A stretch of DNA of 64,000 nucleotides from JALORV01 sp963724365 (GTDB taxonomy: Bacteria > Pseudomonadota > Gammaproteobacteria > Burkholderiales > Burkholderiaceae_F): contig CAVRUR010000001.1 of NCBI GenBank assembly GCA_963724365.1, positions 186,001-250,000 of the forward strand. The letters are read 5' to 3'. Made by a program: the position numbers and the translations under genes. Position 1 is the first letter of the stretch. Each line of letters opens with the position of its first letter. Positions 29,101 to 38,748 of the stretch are shown here, one piece after another. The notes under the pieces were generated by a model. It was not told the origin of the DNA. It made no database searches and saw nothing but the letters and a program-made list of their open reading frames with translations.

Positions 29101-30110
29101 GAACCGCCACAGAGTGCGCGGGGCTGGCCAGAGTGAGGCCACCAATTGTGCCGATAGGCAAGCAACGTGGCGCAGCCGTGTTGCTTGCCCTGTTCGTCGC
29201 CACGCTCGCCACGCTGATTGTCAGCGGCCTCTTTTATCGGCAGTTCGTGCTGCTTCGGACGATCGAGAACCAGCAACTGATGGCGCAGAGCCGCCTGCTG
29301 CTCAGGGGCGCACTCGACTGGGGGCGTGCCATCCTGCGCGAGGATGCCAATCGGTCGAGCTATGACGCCCTGTCGGAGCCCTGGGCCCAGCCGCTGGCGG
29401 AAACGCGCCTGGACCAGCTCGGCGAGACTTCGGCACTGGCCTCCCAGGCGTCGATCGCCGGTTCGATGGAAGACGCGCAGTCGCGCTTCAATCTGCGCAA
29501 CCTGGTGGACAACGGCCACGTCGTGGAGTCCGAGCTCGACGCTCTGCGGCGATTGTGTGGGCTGCTGCAGGTCCCCGAGCAGACGGCCGACCTGATCGCG
29601 GAGCGCATGCTGAAAGCTCTGCCTGCAACGACGCCGGACGAGAGTGGCCGCATGCCGGAGTCGGCAATGCAGGGCGATCGGGTGCGGCCCATTCCGTTGA
29701 TGCTGTCGAATGACCTGATCGCCGTTCCCGGCATCTCCGCCGAAGCGGCGCAGCGCCTCGCACCTTACATCGTCGTGCTCGACGAACGTACGCCGATCAA
29801 CGCCAACACCGCACGTCCCGAGGTCATCGCGGCACGCGTACCCGACCTGTCCCTGTCCGAGGCACGCGCCCTCGTGGCCGAACGGGAACGTATCTCGTAC
29901 TTCAACAATACGGGCGAGGTTCGAACCCGCCTCGGCGCCAAGGCAAACGGGGTTGGTGAGGCCGATATCTCTACCGCTTCGCGCTTTTTCTTTGTCCGCG
30001 GTGAGGTCAAACTCGACCGTGCGGTAACACGCATGGAAGCGCTCGTCCGTCGCGGTGTGCCGGGCCAGGGCATCCAGCCGGTCAACGTGCTGTGGATCCG
30101 CGAGATCTGA
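29097..30110 (+). CDS. gspK: Type II secretion minor pseudopilin GspK
   Basis: GspK (337 aa) caps the pseudopilus. The N-terminal segment GAAVLLALFVATLATLIVSG (about 22-41) is the hydrophobic helix; as is usual for GspK the Glu5 of other pseudopilins is absent. The large domain includes NLVDNGHVVESELDAL, ERTPINANTARPEVIAA and SEARALVAERERISYFN, typical of the T2SK helix-hairpin-helix region. The ATG overlaps the gspJ stop. Confidence 0.93.
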   Translation: MRTATECAGLARVRPPIVPIGKQRGAAVLLALFVATLATLIVSGLFYRQFVLLRTIENQQLMAQSRLLLRGALDWGRAILREDANRSSYDALSEPWAQPLAETRLDQLGETSALASQASIAGSMEDAQSRFNLRNLVDNGHVVESELDALRRLCGLLQVPEQTADLIAERMLKALPATTPDESGRMPESAMQGDRVRPIPLMLSNDLIAVPGISAEAAQRLAPYIVVLDERTPINANTARPEVIAARVPDLSLSEARALVAERERISYFNNTGEVRTRLGAKANGVGEADISTASRFFFVRGEVKLDRAVTRMEALVRRGVPGQGIQPVNVLWIREI

Positions 30111-30117
30111 TCGAACG

Positions 30118-31392
30118 ATGAAGGAAAAGACTCTCCAGCGCCTGCTCGTATTCGTGCCACCCCGGCGTTCGTTCGGGGCCAAGGGACATATGTCGACGGG
30201 CACGGTCGTGAGCTATGTCGCGATCGGCGGCGAAAGCTCGGGCGGCGAAACGCCGCTCGCCCTGTTGCCCAAGGCCGGCAGCCTCGACCTCGTCTTCGAT
30301 CCGACCGATGTGTTCGTCACCGCCATCGAACCGCCCAAGCTGTCGGAGGGCAAGCTGCGCCTTGCCTTACCCAACATACTGGAAGACCGCCTGCTGGCGG
30401 ATGCCACGGACTGCCACTTTGCCTTCAATATCCCGCGTGGCGGGTCCGGGATGACGACGATTGCCGCGCTGCCGAAGATGCCGGTGGCGGTCATCGACCG
30501 CGGCGTCCTTACGCGGGCGCTCGACGCCTGTGCCGAAGCCGGTTACCGCGTGCGCGCCGCCTACAGCGAGATCTACACGGTGCCCCCGCCGGCGGCCGGT
30601 GTGCTGTCGGTCCGCGTCGACCGCGGTCGCGGCATCGCACGCTCGGCGACGCACGACGGGTTTTCCTTCGAACTCGCGGGCGACGAGGCACCTGCCGCGC
30701 TCGCGCTCGCCGTGCGCCAGCTGGGCGTGCGCAGCATCAAGGCCTACGGACGCGAAGCGGCGCGCATCAGCCCGCTTGCGACCGGCCTCGGCGTGCAGAT
30801 CGATATCGTGGCAAGCGACGTGGATACCGTCAGCGCCGACAACGCCGTCAACCTGCTGCAGGGCAGCTTCGCGCCGGGCGGCATGCTCGGCACCCTGATG
30901 CCACTGGCCGGTCGCGCCGCCGCGCTGCGTGGCGTGTCCTTCAAGGCCCCGCTGATCTGGACGGCGGTCGGCGTGATCGTCGCCCTCGTCGGGATGAATG
31001 CCTACTGGCTGAAACTCGAAGCCGAGGCGAAGGCACTTAAGCAGCAGATGGAGAACGCATTCCGCGCCAGCTTTCCTGAGACCACGGCCGTCGTCGACCC
31101 GGTGTTGCAGACGAAGCGGCAGCTCAACGACCTGCGCGCCCGCGCCGGACTGCCATCGGCCAACGACTTCTCGGTCCTCAACGCGCGCACGGCCCTGCTG
31201 CTGTCCGCTGCGCCGCTCGGCAGCGTCGGCGGACTCGAATACCGCGATGGCGCACTCAAGGTGAAATTCAAGGGCGGCATGGCCGACAACCCCGCGTTTC
31301 AGAACACGATGCGCTCGGCAGCGGTGCAGCAGGGGCTGACGATCCGCTTCGATGCCGACGGCACGGCGCGCGTCACGGCGGCGGGCTCCTGA
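30118..31392 (+). CDS. gspL: Type II secretion system protein GspL
   Basis: GspL (424 aa from the ATG at 30118) is the bitopic inner-membrane protein that recruits the GspE ATPase. The cytoplasmic actin-like domain occupies about 1-270, a membrane segment lies near 280-298 (APLIWTAVGVIVALVGMNAY), and a ferredoxin-like periplasmic domain follows (SVGGLEYRDGALKVKFKG). An in-frame opening to 30055 overlaps gspK and is not favoured. The stop overlaps the gspM start. Confidence 0.92.
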   Translation: MKEKTLQRLLVFVPPRRSFGAKGHMSTGTVVSYVAIGGESSGGETPLALLPKAGSLDLVFDPTDVFVTAIEPPKLSEGKLRLALPNILEDRLLADATDCHFAFNIPRGGSGMTTIAALPKMPVAVIDRGVLTRALDACAEAGYRVRAAYSEIYTVPPPAAGVLSVRVDRGRGIARSATHDGFSFELAGDEAPAALALAVRQLGVRSIKAYGREAARISPLATGLGVQIDIVASDVDTVSADNAVNLLQGSFAPGGMLGTLMPLAGRAAALRGVSFKAPLIWTAVGVIVALVGMNAYWLKLEAEAKALKQQMENAFRASFPETTAVVDPVLQTKRQLNDLRARAGLPSANDFSVLNARTALLLSAAPLGSVGGLEYRDGALKVKFKGGMADNPAFQNTMRSAAVQQGLTIRFDADGTARVTAAGS

Positions 31393-31883
31393 TGGACGCG
31401 CTGAAACAGTTCTGGGCCGAACGCGCTCCCCGTGAGCGCGCCATCCTTGGCTTTGGCGCCAGCGTGGTGCTGATTGCGGTGCTGTACCTCGTAGTGATCG
31501 AACCGGCCTGGACCGGCATCGGCCGGCTCGAACGGTCGCTGCCGCAGCAACGGTCGCTGGCGGCCGAACTCGACGCGCTGCTCGGTGAAGTCCGGGGCCT
31601 CAAGTCGCAGCCACAGGTGGCGACCGTTTCGCCATCCGAGGTCCGCGGCGCCATCGAGACATCGCTGACGCGCGCTGGCATGAAGGCAACGCGCATCGTC
31701 CCGTTGTCCGACGGCGATATCCAGCTGACCTTTGCCAACGTTCCCTACGGGACCTGGGCCGCGTGGCTCGCCGGCATCGAGCGCGAACTCGGGGCCCGCA
31801 CGACGTCGGTCGTCATCACCGGCAAGGACGCCACGCCCGGCAATGTCGACGCCGAACTTGCGCTGCGCCTGGCGCGGAAATGA
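31392..31883 (+). CDS. gspM: Type II secretion system protein GspM
   Basis: GspM (163 aa) is the small bitopic partner of GspL. It has a short cytoplasmic tail ending at RERAILGFGASVV, a membrane segment (about 17-37), a periplasmic coiled part (RLERSLPQQRSLAAELDALL) and a small ferredoxin-like domain (DGDIQLTFANVPYGTWAAWL). Its ATG overlaps the gspL TGA. Confidence 0.92.
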   Translation: MDALKQFWAERAPRERAILGFGASVVLIAVLYLVVIEPAWTGIGRLERSLPQQRSLAAELDALLGEVRGLKSQPQVATVSPSEVRGAIETSLTRAGMKATRIVPLSDGDIQLTFANVPYGTWAAWLAGIERELGARTTSVVITGKDATPGNVDAELALRLARK

Positions 31884-31892
31884 AGTCCGACG

Positions 31893-32672
31893 ATGCGAAC
31901 CGCCCTGTACCTGCTGGCTGCGCTCGTCGTCCTGATGATCACGATGCTCGTCATCGCGCCGGCGCAGTGGGCCGCGAGCGCCGTGCGGTCGGCGACCTCG
32001 GGTCGGGTCGATCTGGCCGAAGCGCGCGGAACGGTCTGGAACGGTTCGGCTGTCCTTGTGCTGGCGGCCGCTGCCGACGCCAGCGCGACGCGCGCGAGTC
32101 TGCCGGAGCGCCTGTCCTGGCAACTGAGCCCCTGGTCGCTGCTTGCCGCACAGATCAACCTGACCATCGCTCACCCGTCGGCGCTGACGCAGCCGCTCAA
32201 CATCCGCGCGCCGCTCTTCGGGGGTACGACGATGCTCGGCGCCACGACGGTCCGACTGCCGGCTTCATTGCTGGTGGGCATTGGCGCTCCCTGGAACACG
32301 GTACGACCCGGCGGCATCCTGACCCTGTCGTGGGACCGGTTGCAGATCGAGCCGCGTCGCATGCTCGGCAATCTGTCGGCCGAGTGGCAGTACGCGTCGA
32401 GCGCGCTGACGCCGGTGTCGCCGATGGGCCATTACCGTCTGCAGACCAACGGTGTCTGGCCCGGAACTCAGCTGGAATTACTAACCATTTCGGGTCCCCT
32501 CGAGCTGAGGGGGAGTGGCACAATCCCGGAGGGTGGGCGCTTACGCTTTACAGGCCGCGCACAGGCCTTGGCGGGCACCGACCCGGGTGTGAAGGCACAA
32601 CTGACGGGTCTCATCTCGCTGCTGGGGCGGCGCGATGGCGATGGGGCCCTCCTGAACTTCGGCGGCGGGTGA
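31893..32672 (+). CDS. gspN: Type II secretion system protein GspN
   Basis: GspN (259 aa) is an accessory T2SS protein present in some systems, including those of Burkholderia. An N-terminal membrane segment (about 4-24, LYLLAALVVLMITMLVIAP) precedes a beta-rich periplasmic domain with GRVDLAEARGTVWNGSA and RLSWQLSPWSLLAAQI, both typical. It lies 9 nt after gspM, and its stop is 1 nt before the gspD ATG. Confidence 0.9.
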   Translation: MRTALYLLAALVVLMITMLVIAPAQWAASAVRSATSGRVDLAEARGTVWNGSAVLVLAAAADASATRASLPERLSWQLSPWSLLAAQINLTIAHPSALTQPLNIRAPLFGGTTMLGATTVRLPASLLVGIGAPWNTVRPGGILTLSWDRLQIEPRRMLGNLSAEWQYASSALTPVSPMGHYRLQTNGVWPGTQLELLTISGPLELRGSGTIPEGGRLRFTGRAQALAGTDPGVKAQLTGLISLLGRRDGDGALLNFGGG

Positions 32673-32673
32673 C

Positions 32674-35600
32674 ATGACGAGCGGGCGCATAACAAAACGC
32701 GCAGGGAGGGACTCACTGTCCTCGCTGTCCCGCCTGATTGCGCTGGCCTGTGCCGTCACTATCGCGCTGCCGGCCTCGATCCCGGCCGCCATCGCGCAGA
32801 CCAAGGCCCCGGCGAAGACCAAGACCGCCACCGGCAGCGGCGCGGCCGCAGCCGACAGCGTGATGCTGAACTTCGTCAATGCCGACATCGATGCTGTGGT
32901 GCGGGCCATCGGCCAGTACACCGAGCGCACGTTTGTCATCGATCCGCGCGTCAAGGGCACCCTGTCACTGGTGACCGAGCGGCCCGTGACCAAGCAGCAG
33001 GCGTTCGAACAGCTGCTGTCGGCGCTGCGGCTGCAGGGCTTCACGATCGTTCAGACCGGCAACGTGATGCGCGTGGTGCCGGAAGCCGACGCCAAGCTTC
33101 AGGGTGGCACCGTCGTTGCACCCCGCAGCCAGAATCCCGGCGGCGACCAACTCGTCACCCAGGTGTTCCGCCTCCAGTACGAGTCGGCCACCGCGATGGT
33201 GCCGATCCTGCGGCCGCTGATTGCGCCGAACAACACGATCTCGGCCTATCCACAGAACAACACGCTGGTCATCACGGATTACGCCGAGAACCTGCGGCGC
33301 ATCCAGCGCATCATCGAGTCGATCGATACCCCGGCCACGTCCGACCTGGAGATGATTCCGGTGAAGTTCGGCCTGGCGATGGAGATTGCAACAGTCGTCA
33401 ACCGCGTTCTCGACGAAGGCGCGCGCGCCGCTGGCCAGGCGGTCGATGCCGGTCAGCGCGTGTCGATCCTGGCCGAGCCGCGCACGAACACGCTGATCGT
33501 GCGCGCTCCCAGCCAGGCGCGCCTCACGCTCGCGAAGAACCTGATCGCACAGCTCGACCGTCCGGCTTCGACGCCGGGCAACATCAATGTCGTATACCTG
33601 CGCAACGCCGAGGCCACGCGCCTCGCGCCCCTGCTGCGGGCCATCATCGGCTCGGATCCGTCCTATGTTCCGCAGACCGGCAGCTCGGGCGGCCTGTCGC
33701 AACAGAGTTCGACATCGGGCGCGCCGGGCCAACCTGGCGGCGCTGCAGGCGGCATGACTGCCGGCAGCACGGCTTCGGTCGCCGGCAGCTCGGGCGGCGG
33801 AGGCGGCGGCGCTCTGGCCGGCCTGATCCAGGCCGATGCCGCGACCAACTCGCTGATCATCACGGCCCCCGAGCCGCTTTATCGCAACATCCGCGCGATC
33901 ATCGACAAGCTCGACGTGCGCCGCGCGCAGGTCGTCATCGAATCGCTGATCGTCGAGATGACCGCCGACAAGGCGGCCGAGTTCGGCATCCAGTGGCAGG
34001 CGCTGGGGGCAATCCAGAACAGCGACACGGGCGTGATCGCCGGGACGAACTTCGGCGGCGGCGGTACCAACATCATCGGTGGCGCCCAGAACATCGGCTC
34101 CCTCGGCCAGGGCCTGAACCTCGGTGTCGTGCGCGGCAAGATCACGATTCCGGGCATCGGCGAAGTCATCAACCTCGCCTTCCTGGCTCGTGCGCTGCAG
34201 ACCACGGCCGACGCGAACATCCTGTCGACGCCGACGATCCAGACGCTCGATAACGAGGAAGCCAAGTTCCTGGTGGGCCAGAACATCCCGCTGATCACCG
34301 GCTCGTACGCCGCCGCGGGAGGCACCACGGCCGCCGGCGTCAATCCGTTCCAGACCTTCGAACGACGCGACATCGGCCTGCAGTTGCGCGTGAAGCCGCA
34401 GATCACCGAGGGCGGCGTCGTGCGTCTGGCGATCTACCAGGAGCTGTCGTCGATCCAGAACACGCTGACGGCTGCGCAGGGCGGGATCATCACGAACAAG
34501 CGCAGCTTCGAGTCCACGGTGCTGGTCGAGGACGGCAACATCGTCGTGCTCGGCGGACTGATCGAGGACCGGACCGACAACAGCCGCAGTTCGCTGCCGA
34601 TACTCGGCAGCATCCCGGGGCTGGGCTACCTCTTCAGCTATGAGAACCGCAGTCGCAAGAAGACCAACCTGTTCGTGTTCCTGCGGCCCTACGTCGTGCG
34701 CGACGAAGGGACGTCGTCCGCGCTCGCGCTGGACCGCTATGCCTATATCCGCGGCCAGGTGGCCGACAGTTCGATTCCGGACAACCTGATCTTCCGCGGC
34801 CTGCAGGGCAAGCAGTTGCCGGAGACGCTGCCGGTACCGCCCGCAATGCGCCGGGACCCGGACGCCAAGCCGCCGGTGACGCCACCTGCTCCGACCAGCA
34901 GTACTCCAACGGATACCCCGGCCCCGATCGCCGCTGCGAGCGCGCCGGCACAAACGGCCTCCACTCCGCCGCCGTCGATACCGGCCGTTGCGCCAGATCC
35001 GAAGCCTGCGCCATCCACGACATCGCCCGCGCCGGCCGCCACGGCAGTACGGACAGAACCCGCCCCGACGAGAGCCGCCGAGCCGGCTCCGACTCCCGCG
35101 CCCGCTCCTACAGCTTCGGCACCGGTACCGTCACCTTCGCCGTCGACTGCGGTGACCGAAGCGCCAGCGGCAGTCGCCATGACGGCGCCGCCGCCATCCG
35201 CGACACCGGTCGCCGCACCCACCGTGTCGGCGCCCCCGGCTGGAGTACCAACCCCTGCACCGACCCCCGCACCGGCGCCGCGCGCCGAGGCACCGCCCGC
35301 CGTCGTGCCGACACCCGCCAAGGAACCTCCGGCTGCTCCGGTGCCCGCGGTGGCCGAGCAAGCACGCCCGGTGCCTGCGCCCGTCGCGGTGACCGAACCG
35401 ACCGCCGCGCCAAGGCCATCGTCCGCACCAAGCACCACGTCGGCGCCGAGCCCGGCCACCACGGCGAGTGTCACGTCACCGCCGCCCGCTCCAATCGCAA
35501 CGCCGGTTTCGCCTCCTGCGACAGCGCCGGCCGCAACCGTCGCTGCCCCCAGCGGCGCATTCGCCGCAACGCAGGGCAGTCCGGCCCCTCCGGCGAGCAA

Positions 35601-35820
35601 CCTGGTGCAGGTGGCCGCGGTGACTGAAATCAGTCGCGGCCGCGAACTGCAGCGGCAGTTGCGCGAAGCCGGTTTCGAGGCCTACTGGGAAAGCGTCAGG
35701 TCCAAGAAGGGCGAAGTCGTGCGCGTGCGCGTATCCGTCGACAACGCAACGCAGACCATGGCAGAAACCATCGCCCGGCTGAAGGCGATGGGGTTCGATC
35801 CCATCATCGTCACGCCCTGA
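32674..35820 (+). CDS. gspD: Type II secretin GspD with C-terminal Pro/Ala linker and SPOR domain
   Basis: GspD forms the outer-membrane channel. This protein (1048 aa) is about 250-300 residues longer than common secretins. A signal peptide (1-41) is followed by N0 (about 62-135), three N1-N3 repeats (about 160-400, with a Gly/Ser-rich insert near 330-370) and the secretin domain (about 400-700, FLVGQNIPLITGSY, RDIGLQLRVKPQI, VLGGLIEDR). After about residue 720 comes a Pro/Ala/Thr-rich linker to about 975, then a SPOR-like domain (976-1048; LVQVAAVTEISRGRELQRQL ... VRVRVSVDNATQTMAETIAR). SPOR domains bind denuded peptidoglycan. The reading frame is continuous with no sign of a frameshift. 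No gspA, gspB or pilotin gene is seen nearby. Confidence 0.95.
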   Translation: MTSGRITKRAGRDSLSSLSRLIALACAVTIALPASIPAAIAQTKAPAKTKTATGSGAAAADSVMLNFVNADIDAVVRAIGQYTERTFVIDPRVKGTLSLVTERPVTKQQAFEQLLSALRLQGFTIVQTGNVMRVVPEADAKLQGGTVVAPRSQNPGGDQLVTQVFRLQYESATAMVPILRPLIAPNNTISAYPQNNTLVITDYAENLRRIQRIIESIDTPATSDLEMIPVKFGLAMEIATVVNRVLDEGARAAGQAVDAGQRVSILAEPRTNTLIVRAPSQARLTLAKNLIAQLDRPASTPGNINVVYLRNAEATRLAPLLRAIIGSDPSYVPQTGSSGGLSQQSSTSGAPGQPGGAAGGMTAGSTASVAGSSGGGGGGALAGLIQADAATNSLIITAPEPLYRNIRAIIDKLDVRRAQVVIESLIVEMTADKAAEFGIQWQALGAIQNSDTGVIAGTNFGGGGTNIIGGAQNIGSLGQGLNLGVVRGKITIPGIGEVINLAFLARALQTTADANILSTPTIQTLDNEEAKFLVGQNIPLITGSYAAAGGTTAAGVNPFQTFERRDIGLQLRVKPQITEGGVVRLAIYQELSSIQNTLTAAQGGIITNKRSFESTVLVEDGNIVVLGGLIEDRTDNSRSSLPILGSIPGLGYLFSYENRSRKKTNLFVFLRPYVVRDEGTSSALALDRYAYIRGQVADSSIPDNLIFRGLQGKQLPETLPVPPAMRRDPDAKPPVTPPAPTSSTPTDTPAPIAAASAPAQTASTPPPSIPAVAPDPKPAPSTTSPAPAATAVRTEPAPTRAAEPAPTPAPAPTASAPVPSPSPSTAVTEAPAAVAMTAPPPSATPVAAPTVSAPPAGVPTPAPTPAPAPRAEAPPAVVPTPAKEPPAAPVPAVAEQARPVPAPVAVTEPTAAPRPSSAPSTTSAPSPATTASVTSPPPAPIATPVSPPATAPAATVAAPSGAFAATQGSPAPPASNLVQVAAVTEISRGRELQRQLREAGFEAYWESVRSKKGEVVRVRVSVDNATQTMAETIARLKAMGFDPIIVTP

Positions 35821-35842
35821 ACCCGGCTGCAGGAAAGCCGTC

Positions 35843-37276
35843 ATGACGCCAGCCAGCCGTTTCGTTCCGTACTCCTACGCACGGGACAACGCGATCCTGC
35901 TGGTGCCGAAGAGCGAGCGCGACGCCGAGGTCTGGATCTCGGACGCCACGCCTCTCGCCGCGCTCAACGAAGTAATGCGCGTGTTCCCCGGCAAGGTCAG
36001 GCCGATCGTCGTCGAGCCGACCAAACTGACCGAGGCCATCTCGCAGACTTACGGCGACCAGAGCGGCTCGGCGCAGCAGATCGTTGGTGACATCGAAGGC
36101 GAGTTCGACATCACCCGGATGATGCAGGAGGTCCCGGACGTCGAGGACCTGCTCGAGACCGAGGATGACGCGCCGATCATCCGCATGATCAACGCGCTGC
36201 TGACGCAGGCGGCGCGCGACGGCGCCAGCGACATCCATATCGAACCGTTCGAGTCGTATTCGCTGGTGCGCTTCCGCGTCGACGGCACGCTGCGCGACGT
36301 CGTGCGGCCGAAGCGCGCACTGCACGCGGCGCTCGTGTCGCGCATCAAGATCATGGCGGCGCTGGACATCGCCGAGAAGCGCCTGCCGCAGGACGGCCGC
36401 ATCACCTTGCGCGTGGGCGGACGCCCGGTCGATGTTCGGGTCTCGACACTGCCCACCGGCCATGGCGAACGCGCCGTGCTGCGTCTGCTGGAAAAGGATC
36501 TTTCCAAGCTCGAGCTGACCAACCTCGGCATGGCCAAGGGCGCACTCGATCGCTTCGATACCTTGATCCACCAGCCGCACGGCATCATCCTGGTGACCGG
36601 GCCGACCGGCTCGGGCAAGTCGACGACGCTGTATGCGGCGATCCGGCGGCTCGACAAGAACACGACCAACATCATGACGGTCGAAGACCCGATCGAATAC
36701 GACATCGAGGGCATCGGCCAGACGCAGGTCAACCCGAAGATCGACATGACCTTCGCCAAGGCGCTGCGCGCGATCCTGCGCCAGGACCCCGACGTCGTGA
36801 TGATCGGCGAGATCCGCGACCTCGAGACTGCGCAGATCGCGGTGCAGGCCTCGCTGACCGGTCACCTGGTGCTGGCCACGCTGCACACCAACGACGCGGC
36901 CAGCGCCGTCGCGCGCCTCATCGACATGGGCATCGAACCATTCCTGCTGTCGTCCTCGCTGCTCGGTGTCATGGGTCAGCGCCTGGTGCGCAAGCTCTGC
37001 CCGAAGTGCCGCGTGCAGGACAGTCCGACGTCGCCGTGGCGCGCCGTCGGCTGTGAAAACTGCGGTAACACCGGCTATGTCGGCCGCACCGGCATCTACG
37101 AACTGCTGACGGTCGACGACGAGATGCGCATGCTGGTCCACCAGGGCGCCAACGACACCGACATTCGCCGCGTTGCCGAGAAGGGCGGCATGGTCAACAT
37201 GCGGGCCGATGCGCAGCGCTGGGTCGTCTCCGGGGTGACTTCGCAGGAAGAAGCGCTGCGAGTCACCAGAGAGTAA
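35843..37276 (+). CDS. gspE: Type II secretion ATPase GspE
   Basis: GspE (477 aa) is the cytoplasmic hexameric ATPase that powers pseudopilus assembly. The N-terminal domain is followed by the SDIHIEPFESYSLVRFRVDG region, Walker A GPTGSGKSTTL (about 253-263), the Asp box RAILRQDPDVVMIGEIRD, the His box and a tetracysteine metal site (CPKC near 385, CENC near 404). AGGA precedes the ATG at 35843. It lies 22 nt after gspD. Confidence 0.95.
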   Translation: MTPASRFVPYSYARDNAILLVPKSERDAEVWISDATPLAALNEVMRVFPGKVRPIVVEPTKLTEAISQTYGDQSGSAQQIVGDIEGEFDITRMMQEVPDVEDLLETEDDAPIIRMINALLTQAARDGASDIHIEPFESYSLVRFRVDGTLRDVVRPKRALHAALVSRIKIMAALDIAEKRLPQDGRITLRVGGRPVDVRVSTLPTGHGERAVLRLLEKDLSKLELTNLGMAKGALDRFDTLIHQPHGIILVTGPTGSGKSTTLYAAIRRLDKNTTNIMTVEDPIEYDIEGIGQTQVNPKIDMTFAKALRAILRQDPDVVMIGEIRDLETAQIAVQASLTGHLVLATLHTNDAASAVARLIDMGIEPFLLSSSLLGVMGQRLVRKLCPKCRVQDSPTSPWRAVGCENCGNTGYVGRTGIYELLTVDDEMRMLVHQGANDTDIRRVAEKGGMVNMRADAQRWVVSGVTSQEEALRVTRE

Positions 37277-37392
37277 TTCGCAGCTCGTGTACGCGACGCC
37301 GCGCGTCGCATGTGCACTCGCTGCGCCAAAGCTAGCGCGCCGGGCTCCGGGCGGCCGAGCGCCCGGCGCGATTACAACTGCAACGAGGGTTG
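37277..37392 (+). other. gspE-gspF spacer
   Basis: A 116-bp gap unusual for this otherwise overlapping operon. It is GC-rich with short inverted repeats (for example CGCGCCGGGC near 37338 and GCCCGGCGCG near 37359) but no T-run and no gene. Confidence 0.4.
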
Positions 37393-38640
37393 ATGGCTGC
37401 ATTCAGGTTCGCCGCGGCGGACACGTCGGGCAAGGAGCAGACAGGCGTACTCGAGGCCGACAGCGCCCGGTTAGCCCGGCAGCTGCTGCGCGGGCGCGGA
37501 CTGATTCCGCTCACCGTTGAACCGGTCTACGGCGAGGCTGCCAGCGGGACCGGCATGGCGATCCGCCTCGGCCGTCGACTGTCGCAGACGGAACTTGCTG
37601 TCATCACCCGCCAACTGGCCTCGCTGATGGGTGCTCAGCTGCCGGTCGCCGATGCGCTGACTGTGATGGTCGAGCAAAGCGAGAAGCAGCAGGTGCGCGA
37701 GCTGATGGCGTCGATTCGGACCGACGTTCTGTCGGGTACGTCGATGTCGAAGGCACTGGCGCGCCACCCGCGCCAGTTCCCGGAGATCTACCGTGCACTG
37801 ATCGCGGCCGGCGAGGAGTCGGGCAAGCTCGGCTCGGTGCTCGGCAGCCTGGCTGATTACATAGAGGAACGCGCGCGGCTGCAGCAGAAGATCACGCTCG
37901 CCTTCGTCTACCCGGCCATCGTGACCCTGGTCGCGCTGCTGGTGGTCGTGGGCCTGCTCACCTATGTCGTGCCACAGGTCGTGCAGGTGTTCGCCAACAC
38001 CAAGCAGCAGCTGCCGTTCCTGACCACGGCCCTCATCGCGGTGTCTGACTTTGTCCGCAACTATGGCTGGATCGTCGTCGTCGCCCTGGTGCTTGCGGCG
38101 TTCTTTTGGGAGCGATCGCTGCGCGTTCCGGCAGTGCGGATGCGTTGGCACCAGCGCATCCTGACGATGCCCATTTTCGGCGTGCTGTCACGCACTATCA
38201 ATACGGCGCGCTTCTCGTCGACGCTGGCTATCCTGGTCGGGTCCGGCGTGCCGATGCTGCGCTCGCTGCAGGCCGCAGGCGAAACCGTGACGAACCTGGC
38301 GATGCGCACTCGCGTCATGGATGCGGTGCAACGCGTGCGCGAGGGTTTCTCGCTCGCCAAGGCGCTGCGCGCCGATACCGACGAGGAAAAGAAGCCCGGG
38401 TACATCAAGCTGTTCCCGCCCGTGCTGATCCACCTGATCGCCTCGGGTGAGGCCACTGGCAAGTTGCCCGAGATGCTCACCCGCGCCGCAGACATTCATT
38501 CACGCGAAGCCGAGCGGCGGGCGCTCTTTTTCACCTCGCTGCTCGAGCCGATCCTGATCCTCGCGATGGGCGTGGTCGTCATGCTGATTGTCCTGGCCGT
38601 GCTGCTTCCGATCATCGAGATCAACACGCTGGTCAAGTAG
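37393..38640 (+). CDS. gspF: Type II secretion inner-membrane platform protein GspF
   Basis: GspF (415 aa) is the polytopic platform protein that GspE acts on. Two homologous halves are visible: the first (about 70-220) contains FPEIYRALIAAGEESGKLGS and the second FPPVLIHLIASGEATGKLPE. Three membrane segments occur (about 168-190, 220-240 and 380-405). I use the ATG at 37393 with GAGG upstream; the TTG one codon earlier is less likely. It ends the gsp operon. Confidence 0.95.
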   Translation: MAAFRFAAADTSGKEQTGVLEADSARLARQLLRGRGLIPLTVEPVYGEAASGTGMAIRLGRRLSQTELAVITRQLASLMGAQLPVADALTVMVEQSEKQQVRELMASIRTDVLSGTSMSKALARHPRQFPEIYRALIAAGEESGKLGSVLGSLADYIEERARLQQKITLAFVYPAIVTLVALLVVVGLLTYVVPQVVQVFANTKQQLPFLTTALIAVSDFVRNYGWIVVVALVLAAFFWERSLRVPAVRMRWHQRILTMPIFGVLSRTINTARFSSTLAILVGSGVPMLRSLQAAGETVTNLAMRTRVMDAVQRVREGFSLAKALRADTDEEKKPGYIKLFPPVLIHLIASGEATGKLPEMLTRAADIHSREAERRALFFTSLLEPILILAMGVVVMLIVLAVLLPIIEINTLVK

Positions 38641-38666
38641 GCATCGGGAGAAGTGGGGGTTCGGTC

Positions 38667-38693
38667 GTCCGCCGGCGCGGAGCACAGGCGGAC
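38667..38693. terminator. Hairpin between convergent gspF and dctP
   Basis: A 7-bp inverted repeat GTCCGCC/GGCGGAC with a 13-nt loop lies in the 108-bp convergent gap. It lacks a T-run on either strand, so it is at best a weak bidirectional terminator. Confidence 0.3.
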
Positions 38694-38748
38694 AACCCGG
38701 TAGCGGGGCACAGCCCTCGACCTCGCCACCGGCCCTTCCGGCCTACTC

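Noticed and set aside
34900..35590. The Pro/Ala-rich part of gspD as a frameshifted or spurious stretch
   Set aside because: The frame is open throughout, composition is consistent with a linker, and the C-terminal domain after it has SPOR-like pattern in the same frame.
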